This document shows positions 1 to 5,982 of a stretch of DNA of 8,071 nt, in pieces. The stretch is taken from the NCBI GenBank assembly GCA_946886245.1, contig CAMPIF010000179.1:1-8071 (forward strand), read 5' to 3'. Numbering within the stretch: the stretch's first letter is position 1; every line of letters starts with the position of its first letter. The notes beneath the pieces are model-generated. The model saw only the letters and a program-made list of their open reading frames with translations, was not told where the DNA came from and did not search any database. Origin of the DNA: Ectopseudomonas composti. GTDB taxonomy: Bacteria; Pseudomonadota; Gammaproteobacteria; Pseudomonadales; Pseudomonadaceae. The position numbers and the translations under genes were made by a program.

Positions 1-200
1 AGCTCGACCCCGCGCCCGTGGTATTCGTGACCGGGCTGGGTGAAAGCGCCGTGAACATCTCGCTGCGCGTATGGGTGGCGACCGGTGATTTCTGGCCGGT
101 GACCTTCGAGTTCACCGAGCTGGCCAAGGAGCGTCTGACCGAGGCGGGTATTGGCATTCCGTTCCCGCAGCGGGTGGTGCATCTGGCCAAGGCCGATTGA
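1..200 (+). CDS. MscS-family mechanosensitive channel, C-terminal end (partial)
   Basis: The reading frame enters from the left edge (first whole codon at base 3) and gives about 65 residues ending in TGA at 198-200. The stretch ending in GIPFPQRVVHL followed by a short tail is typical of the C-terminal alpha/beta cytoplasmic domain of small-conductance mechanosensitive channels, which often end with a 'IPFPQR-V/D-V-HL' motif. These inner-membrane channels open on hypo-osmotic shock and release solutes. The membrane-spanning and pore helices lie outside the window, so the subfamily cannot be settled. The gene is convergent with ampG and shares its terminator. An MscS-like gene next to ampG matches the P. 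aeruginosa order around PA4393/PA4394 as I recall it. The family call is strong for so short a piece; the pore type is not known. Confidence 0.85.
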   Translation, partial: LDPAPVVFVTGLGESAVNISLRVWVATGDFWPVTFEFTELAKERLTEAGIGIPFPQRVVHLAKAD

Positions 201-210
201 CACTCACCAC

Positions 211-241
211 AAAAAAGCCCCGGTCGATCCGGGGCTTTTTT
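211..241. terminator. Bidirectional rho-independent terminator between the MscS gene and ampG
   Basis: Perfect inverted repeat with 13-base arms (211-223 and 229-241) around the loop TCGAT. Each arm has a six-base A or T run outside a GC-rich stem core GCCCCGG/CCGGGGC. The hairpin therefore has a U-tract on both strands and can end transcription of the channel gene (stop at 200) and of ampG (stop at 252), which converge here. Confidence 0.95.
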
Positions 242-251
242 GTGCCTGTGA

Positions 252-2048
252 TCAGGCATTTTCGACTGCAGGTGGCGTCGTCTCAGGCACCGCTTGGCGT
301 TTGTCGCGACGCCACTGGATAGCGATGAGCAGCAGTGTCGGTATACCCATCAGCGCCGTGGCGAGGAAGAAGTGGGCGTAGCCGAGGCTTTCCACCATCA
401 CGCCGGAATAGCCGCCGATCAGGCGCGGCAGCAACAGCATGATGGAACTGAGCAGGGCGTACTGGGTGGCCGAGAATTTCAGGTTGGTCAGGCTCGACAG
501 GTAGGCCACGAAGGCCGAGGTGGCCAGGCCGGCGCTGAAGTTGTCGCAACTGATGGTGACGATCAGCATGTTCAGGTGTGGGCCCATGCCCACCAGCAGC
601 ATGAACATCAGGTTGGTGGCCGCCGATGCGGTCGCGCCGATCAGCAGAATCGGCATGATGCCGAAGCGCACGATCAACAGGCCGCCGACCCCGGCGCCGA
701 GCAAGGTCATCACCAGACCGAAGACCTTGCTGACACTGGCGATCTGTTCTTTGGTGAAGCCCTGGTCGATGTAGAAGACGTTGGCCATCACCCCCATCAC
801 GGTATCCGACAGACGATAGGTAGCGATCAGGCTCAGCAGCAGCAGGGCCTGCCAGCGGTAGCGCACGATGAAGTCGTTGATCGGCGTGAGCACCGGTGCC
901 ATGCCGCCCCAGAACAGGCTGGAGATCGACAGGCTGGTGAGCAGGGTATAGAGCAGTGCACGCAGGAAGGCGCGGTCGTAGTAGAGCAACTCCTGCAGGC
1001 TTATCTGGCCCTGGAACAGCAGCATCAGGTCACTTTCGTAGAACTGGGTGACCATGGCCGGGATGGCGATCAGTAGGATGATCAGCAGCAGCACGGACAG
1101 CAGCTGGTGGAAGAATCCGTACCTCGCCGCAGCCGTTTTCAGGACCGGTGCCAGCCCGCCCCAGAACAGCCCGGATGCACAGAGGCAGGCCAGGGTGCTG
1201 TAAAGCATGGCGCGCAGGAAGGCACGGTCGTTGTAGAGCAGCTCCTGCATGCTGATGTCGCCGAGCAGCATCGGTACCAGATCGCTCTGGTAGAACTGGA
1301 TGAACATGGTTGGCACGGCGATGATCAGCATGATGACCGCGCTGATCGCCAGTAACTGGTGGAAGAAACCGTGCTTGGGTGGCGCGACATTGATGTGCGG
1401 CGGTGCCGGTGGCTCGCGCATCCAGATGGAGGTGAGCAGGCCCGGCAGCATCAGCAGGGCGAAGAGCATGTAGGTACCGGTCCAGGCGCCGAACTGGTAG
1501 TCCTTGGCGGTCGAGCCGAAGCCTTCGGCGAAATACAGCGCGCCAGCGGTGGCCAGCAGCGCGGCAACCCGGTAGCCGGTCATGTAGGCGGCAGCCAGCG
1601 CAGCCTGATGCTCGTCGCCGAGAATTTCCAGGCGGTAGGCATCGACGGCGATGTCCTGAGTGGCCGAGGCGAAGGCCACCAGCACGGCGAGGGCGATCAA
1701 GGAGGACAGGTGCGTCTGCGGGTCGTAATTGGCCATGCCGATCAGGCCGATGGCAACCAGACCCTGCGACAGCACCAGCCAGGAGCGGCGCCGACCAAGC
1801 TTGCCCAGCAGTGGCAGGCGCCACTGGTCGAGCATGGGTGCCCACACCCATTTGAAGGCGTAGGCCAGGCCGATGAGGCTGGCGAAGCCGATGGTCTCGC
1901 GCGCCACACCGGCTTCGCGCAGCCATACCGACAGGGTCGAGAACACCAGCATGTAGGGCAGGCCGGCAGCGAAGCCCAGAAGTAACAAAGCTAGTGTGGC
2001 GGGGTTGGCGTAGGTCGCGAGGGCTTCTCGCCAGGATTTGCGTGGCAT
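252..2048 (-). CDS. ampG: AmpG muropeptide permease (MFS), long form with duplicated two-helix insert
   Basis: Inner-membrane importer that brings anhydro-muropeptides from the periplasm to the cytoplasm for cell-wall recycling. In Pseudomonas and enterics these ligands also set AmpR-controlled beta-lactamase induction. Residues 1-215 look like the N-terminal six-helix half: GFAAGLP near 25, an MFS loop 2-3 region with PMLDQWRLP and GRRRSW at 71-90, and SATQDIAVDAYRLEIL at 128-143. Residues about 395-580 look like the C-terminal half, with KFSATQYALLSS at 524-535. Between the halves (about 217-387) sits an insert of two similar two-helix units, giving roughly 16 membrane segments. As I recall, E. 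coli AmpG (491 aa) lacks this insert and instead has two extra helices at its C-terminus, while P. aeruginosa AmpG is about 594 aa. The start at 2048 gives the normal family N-terminus, but no strong Shine-Dalgarno is visible. Probably co-transcribed with the alkyltransferase-like gene 39 bp upstream. Confidence 0.95.
   Translation of the reverse strand: MPRKSWREALATYANPATLALLLLGFAAGLPYMLVFSTLSVWLREAGVARETIGFASLIGLAYAFKWVWAPMLDQWRLPLLGKLGRRRSWLVLSQGLVAIGLIGMANYDPQTHLSSLIALAVLVAFASATQDIAVDAYRLEILGDEHQAALAAAYMTGYRVAALLATAGALYFAEGFGSTAKDYQFGAWTGTYMLFALLMLPGLLTSIWMREPPAPPHINVAPPKHGFFHQLLAISAVIMLIIAVPTMFIQFYQSDLVPMLLGDISMQELLYNDRAFLRAMLYSTLACLCASGLFWGGLAPVLKTAAARYGFFHQLLSVLLLIILLIAIPAMVTQFYESDLMLLFQGQISLQELLYYDRAFLRALLYTLLTSLSISSLFWGGMAPVLTPINDFIVRYRWQALLLLSLIATYRLSDTVMGVMANVFYIDQGFTKEQIASVSKVFGLVMTLLGAGVGGLLIVRFGIMPILLIGATASAATNLMFMLLVGMGPHLNMLIVTISCDNFSAGLATSAFVAYLSSLTNLKFSATQYALLSSIMLLLPRLIGGYSGVMVESLGYAHFFLATALMGIPTLLLIAIQWRRDKRQAVPETTPPAVENA
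888..1118 (-). repeat. AmpG internal repeat, copy 2 (codons 311-387)
   Basis: Second unit, again GFFHQLL to LFWGGMAPVL, the same 77-residue length as copy 1 and joined to it by a seven-residue linker (KTAAARY). It runs straight into the first helix of the C-terminal MFS half (TPINDFIVRYRW onwards). Copy 2 is richer in leucine in its first helix (LLLIILLIAIP), while copy 1 has more mixed hydrophobics and the cysteines of ACLCASG in its second helix. Confidence 0.9.
1140..1370 (-). repeat. AmpG internal repeat, copy 1 (codons 227-303)
   Basis: Codes for 77 residues beginning GFFHQLL and ending LFWGGLAPVL, in two hydrophobic segments. It aligns without gaps to codons 311-387; I count 48 of 77 residues identical (62%). 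The repeat period is 84 codons (252 bp). The most conserved part is not a helix core but the connecting segment QFYxSDL … ISxQELLYxDRAFLRA. The DNA copies have drifted more than the protein, which suggests an old duplication held by selection. Confidence 0.9.
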
Positions 2049-2087
2049 CAGGCTCGAATCTGGGGTGGAAAATGAATAGCGCGCACT

Positions 2088-2462
2088 CTAACTGCTGTAC
2101 TCCATCGGGCGCCAGCCGTGACGACGCATATCCACACGTTCATTCAGGATACTGATGCCTTCCGCACGCAGGCGCGCCCGTTGTTCATCGCCGGAGGGAC
2201 TGCCGGCAATCAGACTGAGGCGCCCGCCGGCGGCGATGACGCGGTGCCAGGGCAGCGTGGTGCCATCTGGCAACTGGCTCAGCGTACGCCCGACCCAGCG
2301 CGCGGCGCGGCCAAGACCGGCCAACTGCGCCAGTTCGCCATAGCTGACGACCTTGCCTGCCGGCACCTGAGCCAGTACCAGGTACAGCGCTTCGCGGCGC
2401 GCCTGCGCGCTTGCCGGTGGTGGTGCCGGCCATGCAGACTCTGACGGTTTCGTCTTGCCCAT
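2088..2462 (-). CDS. Alkyltransferase-like protein (ATL; MGMT family without the acceptor cysteine)
   Basis: A 124-residue protein matching the DNA-binding domain of O6-alkylguanine-DNA alkyltransferases. VVSYGELAQLAG (38-49) and GRAARWVGRTL (51-61) form the helix-turn-helix region with the expected Tyr and an 'arginine finger' candidate at R55. The active-site motif, normally PCHRV, reads PWHRV at 71-75. Trp in place of Cys marks the ATL group (E. coli YbaZ type), which binds O6-alkylguanine, flips it out and flags it for nucleotide excision repair without removing the alkyl group. I chose the ATG at 2462 because AAGGA (complement of 2471-2475) lies eight bases before it. The in-frame ATG at 2480 would add MIRTNP but has no comparable ribosome site. 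It lies 39 bp upstream of ampG on the same strand; as I recall, the P. aeruginosa counterpart PA4392 also precedes ampG. The N-terminal 20 residues are Pro/Ala/Ser-rich and probably disordered. Confidence 0.88.
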   Translation of the reverse strand: MGKTKPSESAWPAPPPASAQARREALYLVLAQVPAGKVVSYGELAQLAGLGRAARWVGRTLSQLPDGTTLPWHRVIAAGGRLSLIAGSPSGDEQRARLRAEGISILNERVDMRRHGWRPMEYSS

Positions 2463-2478
2463 AGGGTTCGTCCTTATC
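2463..2478. promoter_or_regulatory. 16-bp spacer between divergent start codons, carrying both ribosome-binding sites
   Basis: The spacer contains AAGGA on the minus strand (2471-2475, eight bases before the ATG at 2462) and a weaker AGGG on the plus strand (2463-2466, twelve bases before the ATG at 2479). It is too short to hold a promoter for either gene. Each gene's promoter must therefore lie inside the other's coding sequence unless a message is leaderless. I could not pick out a convincing -35/-10 pair on either side. Confidence 0.7.
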
Positions 2479-3471
2479 ATGCGCGTACTGATCGCCTTAT
2501 TCCTTTTTACCCTGGCAGCCCCGCTCTATGCCGATACCGTTTGGCTGGACAACGGCGATCGCCTCAGCGGTGAGATCATCCTGCTCGACGGCGGCAAGCT
2601 GGCGCTCAAGACCCAATATGCCGGCCAGGTGCTGATCGACTGGAAGGATATCGATACCCTCAGTTCGGACAAGCCCCTGTTGGTGCGCCGTAGCGGCTTC
2701 GACAGCGAACGCAGCGAAAGGTTGTCGGCTGCTGGTAGCGGCATGGTACGGGTGCAAGGCGAGCGCGAATACACCCTGCCGCTGGCGCAGATCAAACGCC
2801 TGGTGCCGCCGCGGCCGCTGCTGGAGGATCGTCTCTGGGAAGGCAACCTCGATGCCAAGCTGGACATGAAGCGCAACCAGAACGATGTCGACGAATGGAA
2901 GCTCAAGGGCAATACCCGTTTCGAGCACGGGCGCTGGCGGCATGTGCTCAGTGGCGAGCTGGAGCGTGAAACCAAGAACGACAGAAAGGTCGAGGACAAC
3001 TGGGAACTGGAGTACGACCTCGATCGCTTTCTCACCGAACACTGGTTCTGGCGAGTCGGTGTGGAGCAGGCCGAGGATGAGTTCGAAACCGTCGACCGTC
3101 AGCGCATCGTTGGCACCGGCCCCGGTTATCGCTTCTGGGATGACGAGCTGGGGCGTTTCGACCTGATCGGCCAGTTCAATCGCGTGCGACTGGAGTCTGG
3201 CGTTGCCGACCTGGCGTTCAACACCACGTCACTGGAGATGGATTACAAGCGCCTGCTGTGGGGCACGCGGCTGGAGTTCTATGCCAACGCCCAGTTGCAG
3301 ATCCCGCATATCGACGAGATCGACTACGTGCTCGATAGCGAATTCGGCCTGCGCTACCGCCTCAATCAGTGGGCGCGCTTGTCGCTCCTGTACGAGCTGG
3401 ATCAGCTGCGTGCCCCGGGGCAGACGGTTTCGGATCGGCATTATCTGATCGGTGTCGGCGTGGGCTGGTGA
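2479..3471 (+). CDS. DUF481 family outer-membrane barrel protein, first copy
   Basis: A 330-residue exported protein. Residues 1-18 form a clean signal peptide (basic R2, hydrophobic LIALFLFTLAA, cleavage after LYA), leaving a mature protein starting DTVWLDNGDRLSG. The mature N-terminal ~90 residues are a small beta-rich domain (NGDRLSG, DGGKLALKT, IDWKDIDTL). The rest, rich in alternating aromatic and charged residues, has the look of a transmembrane beta-barrel and ends in an outer-membrane-type terminal strand, YLIGVGVGW. This matches DUF481 ('salt-induced outer membrane protein', YdiY-like), whose molecular role is not established. The ATG at 2479 was preferred to a TTG at 2455 because it puts the signal peptide at the N-terminus. 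Conserved blocks shared with the next gene include DNWELEYDLDRFLTEHWFW and RQRIVGTGPGYRFWDDELG. Outer-membrane location is inferred from composition and the terminal strand. Confidence 0.85.
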   Translation: MRVLIALFLFTLAAPLYADTVWLDNGDRLSGEIILLDGGKLALKTQYAGQVLIDWKDIDTLSSDKPLLVRRSGFDSERSERLSAAGSGMVRVQGEREYTLPLAQIKRLVPPRPLLEDRLWEGNLDAKLDMKRNQNDVDEWKLKGNTRFEHGRWRHVLSGELERETKNDRKVEDNWELEYDLDRFLTEHWFWRVGVEQAEDEFETVDRQRIVGTGPGYRFWDDELGRFDLIGQFNRVRLESGVADLAFNTTSLEMDYKRLLWGTRLEFYANAQLQIPHIDEIDYVLDSEFGLRYRLNQWARLSLLYELDQLRAPGQTVSDRHYLIGVGVGW

Positions 3472-3500
3472 TGCCGTCGAGCGGAGTGCGGCCCCGCAGC

Positions 3501-3530
3501 ACGCCGCCCGACGGAACGCCGCCCGACGGA
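3501..3530 (+). repeat. Two perfect tandem copies of a 15-bp unit in the DUF481 intergenic region
   Basis: ACGCCGCCCGACGGA occurs at 3501-3515 and again, with no change, at 3516-3530, followed by an A run. It lies 30 bp after the stop of the first DUF481 gene in a 159-bp gap. It has no hairpin-plus-T-tract and does not look like a terminator. It may be a slipped-strand duplication or a doubled protein-binding site; the sequence alone does not say which. Apart from this repeat and the promoter candidate at 3567-3594, I see nothing else in the gap. Confidence 0.85.
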
Positions 3531-3566
3531 AAAAGCTGAACTCTGCGCAGTCGGCCCGGTCAGCTG

Positions 3567-3594
3567 TTGCTCTGGCGCCGGGGTTGCGGATAAT
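3567..3594 (+). promoter_or_regulatory. Candidate sigma-70 promoter for the second DUF481 gene
   Basis: GATAAT at 3589-3594 matches five of six -10 positions. TTGCTC at 3567-3572, sixteen bases upstream, matches only three of six -35 positions (TTG). Transcription would start near 3601, leaving a leader of about 30 bases before the ATG at 3631. The position is sensible but the -35 is weak; the gene could also be read through from the first DUF481 gene, since no terminator is visible between them. Confidence 0.4.
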
Positions 3595-3630
3595 GCCCGG
3601 CTTTCGCCCACCAACGCCATTGCCCAACTT

Positions 3631-4644
3631 ATGTCTCGCCCTATATCGCTGTCCCTGCTTGGCCTGAGCATCGCTCTGTGCAGTTGCGCCACCTTCGCCG
3701 ATACCGTCTGGTTGAAGAACGGTGACCGTCTCTCCGGTACCATCCGCTTCTTCGACGGTAGCAAACTGCTGCTGGAAACCGACTACGGCGGCTCCATCCC
3801 GCTGGACTGGAAGAAAATCGCCACCCTGGAAAGTGATCACGAGCTGCTGGTCAAGCTCGGGCCGGTAGATGGCGAGCGTGCCAAGTCGTTGCTGGCCGCT
3901 GAGCCGGGCAAGGTCACGCTGGCCAATGGCGAGTCGCCGAAGACCATCGAGCTGGCGCAGATCGAGCAGATCATGAAGCCCAAGCCCCTGGTGGAAGACT
4001 TCACCTGGAAAGGCAACATCGACCTCGGTCTGGACTACAAGCGCGGTGAGCGCGACTCCGACGACTACGATGTCGGCATCAAGACCCAGGCCCGCCACGG
4101 TCTCTGGCGGCACAATGCGCTCGCCGACTACAACCGCGAGCTGAAAGACGACGTCGTCAGCACCGACAACTGGAGCGCCGAGTACGCGCTCGACCGCTTC
4201 CTCACGGAAAAATGGTTCTGGCAGGGGCGCTTCGAGTACAAGCGCGACCGTATCGAGGAGGTGGAGCGTCAGCGCACTCTCGGTACCGGTCCTGGTTACC
4301 AGTTCTGGGATGACGAGCTGGGCGCGTTCTCCATCGCTACCCTGGCCAACCGCAGCGATTACCGCTACAGCAACGGTGAGCAGGATCGCTTCTACGCCAT
4401 GAGCGTGAAGTGGGACTACAACCGCTATCTGGTCGGCAAGACTGTCGAGCTGTTCAGTGTCGGAGAGCTAGGTCGTCCGCTGAGTGGGGCGGCGGATTAC
4501 AGCCTGGATGCCGAGGTCGGGCTGCGCTACAAGGTCACCGACTGGGCGTCGCTGAACATGAAGGCCGAGAAGGATATGGTCAGTGGTGCCGAGGGCGATC
4601 TGGACGAAACCCGTTATACCCTTGGCTTCGGAGTCGGCTGGTAA
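3631..4644 (+). CDS. DUF481 family outer-membrane barrel protein, second copy
   Basis: A 337-residue exported protein. The signal peptide is residues 1-23 (SLSLLGLSIALCSCATFA), with cleavage before DTVWLKNGDRLSG. The cysteines at 17 and 19 do not sit in a good lipobox, and the sister protein is cut at the same DTVW point, so signal peptidase I is favoured over lipoprotein processing. Architecture is the same as the upstream copy: an N-terminal beta-rich domain (NGDRLSG, DGSKLLLET, LDWKKIATL), then a barrel-like region with NWSAEYALDRFLTEKWFW and RQRTLGTGPGYQFWDDELG, ending in YTLGFGVGW. By eye the two mature proteins are a little under half identical and almost the same length (312 and 314), so they are old paralogues. 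Its ATG lacks a clear Shine-Dalgarno. Function unknown; a role in envelope or osmotic stress is only suggested by the family name. Confidence 0.85.
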   Translation: MSRPISLSLLGLSIALCSCATFADTVWLKNGDRLSGTIRFFDGSKLLLETDYGGSIPLDWKKIATLESDHELLVKLGPVDGERAKSLLAAEPGKVTLANGESPKTIELAQIEQIMKPKPLVEDFTWKGNIDLGLDYKRGERDSDDYDVGIKTQARHGLWRHNALADYNRELKDDVVSTDNWSAEYALDRFLTEKWFWQGRFEYKRDRIEEVERQRTLGTGPGYQFWDDELGAFSIATLANRSDYRYSNGEQDRFYAMSVKWDYNRYLVGKTVELFSVGELGRPLSGAADYSLDAEVGLRYKVTDWASLNMKAEKDMVSGAEGDLDETRYTLGFGVGW

Positions 4645-4662
4645 GTCCCGGCATCGCAAACG

Positions 4663-4692
4663 AAAAGCCCGCGATCTGCTCGCGGGCTTTTT
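4663..4692. terminator. Bidirectional rho-independent terminator between the second DUF481 gene and uraA
   Basis: Eleven-base arms (4663-4673 and 4681-4691) pair as AAAAGCCCGCG with CGCGGGCTTTT around a seven-base loop. There is a T-run of five on the plus strand and four on the minus strand. It serves the plus-strand DUF481 gene (stop at 4644) and, less strongly, the convergent uraA gene (stop at 4707). Confidence 0.93.
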
Positions 4693-4706
4693 ATTGGGCG
4701 CCGGAA

Positions 4707-5969
4707 TCAGGCTTGTTCCTGTTCCCGTTGTTTCCAGCCGGCGCCACCTGGCAGCACCAGATTGAGGAGCAGGGCAGTGATCGCGCACAGGGAGATCCCT
4801 GACAGGGCGAATTCCTTGCCGCCGATGACCATGCCGCCGATGCCGAACACCAGGGTCACCGAAACGATGATCAGGTTGCGTGCTTCGGACAGGTCGACCT
4901 GGTGGCGGATCAGGGTGTTGAGGCCGACCACGGCGATGGAACCGAACAGCAGGCAGAGAATGCCACCCATCACCGGTACCGGAATGCTCTGCAGGGCCAC
5001 GCCGAACTTGCCGATGAAGGCCAGGGCGATGGCGAAAACCGCTGCCCAGGTCATGATCTTCGGGTTGTAGCTCTTGGTCAGCATCACTGCGCCGGTGACT
5101 TCGGCGTAGGTCGTGTTGGGTGGGCCCCCGAACAGGCCGGCTGCCGAGGTGGCGAGGCCGTCACCGAGCAGGGTGCGGTGCAGGCCCGGCTTCTTGACGA
5201 AGTTCTTGCCGGTGACGTTGCCGATCGCCACCACACCGCCGATGTGCTCGATGGCTGGCGCCAGTGCCACTGGCACCATGTACAGAATGGCGCCCCAGTG
5301 CAGTTCCGGTGTGATGAAGTTGGGCACGGCGAGCCAGGCCGCTTGATCGACGGCACTGGTATCGATCACGCCGAGCCCTGCAGCGATGGCGCAGCCAACG
5401 GCGATACCGGAGAGGATCGGCACCAGGCGGAAGATGCCACGACCCAGCACGGCCACCAGCAAGGTGGTGATCAGCGCTGGCATCGAGATCATCATCGCCG
5501 TGCTGTACGGCACCAGTTCGACGCTGCCATCACCGGCCTTGCCCATGGCCATGTTCACCGCCACCGGCGACAGCGCCAGGCCGATGGAGATGATCACCGG
5601 GGCGATCACCACCGGCGGCAGCAGGCGGTCGATGAAGCTGGGGCCGCGCAGTTTCACCAGCGCCGAAAGCAGGATGTAGACCACGCCGGCAGCGATCACG
5701 CCGCCCATCACCGCAGGCAGGCCGAACTCGCCCTTGGCCGCCAGAATCGGTGCGATGAAGGCGAAGCTGGAGGCCAGGAACACCGGGACCTGGCGCTTGG
5801 TCACCAGTTGGAACAGCAGGGTCCCGATACCGGCGGTGAACAGCGCGACGTTGGGGTCCATGCCGGTGATCAGCGGCATCAGCACCAGGGCGCCGAAGGC
5901 CACGAACAGCATCTGCGCGCCGGAAATGCCCTGGCGCCACAGCGGGTCGTTGAATTCCGTCTGCGACAT
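4707..5969 (-). CDS. uraA: Uracil/H+ symporter UraA (NCS2 family)
   Basis: A 420-residue polytopic inner-membrane protein of the nucleobase-ascorbate (NAT/NCS2) family, importing uracil with protons for salvage by Upp. The family core is clear: ALAPAIEHIGG (235-245), GLHRTLLGDG, FGGPPNTTYAEVTG (280-293) and SIPVPVMGGILCLLFGS. With the start at 5969, the two essential glutamates fall at E241 and E290, the same numbers as in E. coli UraA as I recall, which supports this start. A longer frame reaches 6041, but its extra 24 residues only re-read the upp 3' end. Strong Shine-Dalgarno AAGGA (complement of 5978-5982) lies eight bases before the ATG. The position corresponding to E. coli His245 is Gly245. 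Second gene of the upp–uraA operon. The nucleobase is inferred from upp next door; xanthine or other uracil analogues are not excluded. Confidence 0.93.
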   Translation of the reverse strand: MSQTEFNDPLWRQGISGAQMLFVAFGALVLMPLITGMDPNVALFTAGIGTLLFQLVTKRQVPVFLASSFAFIAPILAAKGEFGLPAVMGGVIAAGVVYILLSALVKLRGPSFIDRLLPPVVIAPVIISIGLALSPVAVNMAMGKAGDGSVELVPYSTAMMISMPALITTLLVAVLGRGIFRLVPILSGIAVGCAIAAGLGVIDTSAVDQAAWLAVPNFITPELHWGAILYMVPVALAPAIEHIGGVVAIGNVTGKNFVKKPGLHRTLLGDGLATSAAGLFGGPPNTTYAEVTGAVMLTKSYNPKIMTWAAVFAIALAFIGKFGVALQSIPVPVMGGILCLLFGSIAVVGLNTLIRHQVDLSEARNLIIVSVTLVFGIGGMVIGGKEFALSGISLCAITALLLNLVLPGGAGWKQREQEQA

Positions 5970-5982
5970 GTCAGGCGTCCTT
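5967..5982 (-). promoter_or_regulatory. upp/uraA junction with an internal ribosome-binding site, likely translational coupling
   Basis: On the minus strand the upp stop TGA (5973-5971) is followed by one base and the uraA ATG (5969-5967), reading TGACATG. The uraA ribosome-binding site AAGGA (5982-5978) lies inside the last upp codons. A ribosome finishing upp is well placed to restart on uraA, keeping the enzyme and its transporter in step. Confidence 0.85.

Noticed and set aside
294..1076. A 260-residue open frame on the plus strand opposite ampG, rich in Gln, His, Glu and Gly.
   Set aside because: It is antisense to a strongly conserved membrane protein. Its composition is what the complement of Leu/Ala/Ile codons gives in GC-rich DNA, and it has no recognisable domain.
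2455..2478. A TTG start at 2455 for the first DUF481 protein.
   Set aside because: It would place eight extra residues before a complete signal peptide; the ATG at 2479 is the natural start.
2463..2480. A longer ATL protein starting at 2480 (adding MIRTNP).
   Set aside because: The ATG at 2462 has AAGGA at ideal spacing; the upstream ATG has no clear ribosome site, and the extra residues add nothing conserved.
3487..3503. A GTGC…GCAC hairpin after the first DUF481 gene considered as a terminator.
   Set aside because: The pairing is imperfect and there is no T-run following it.
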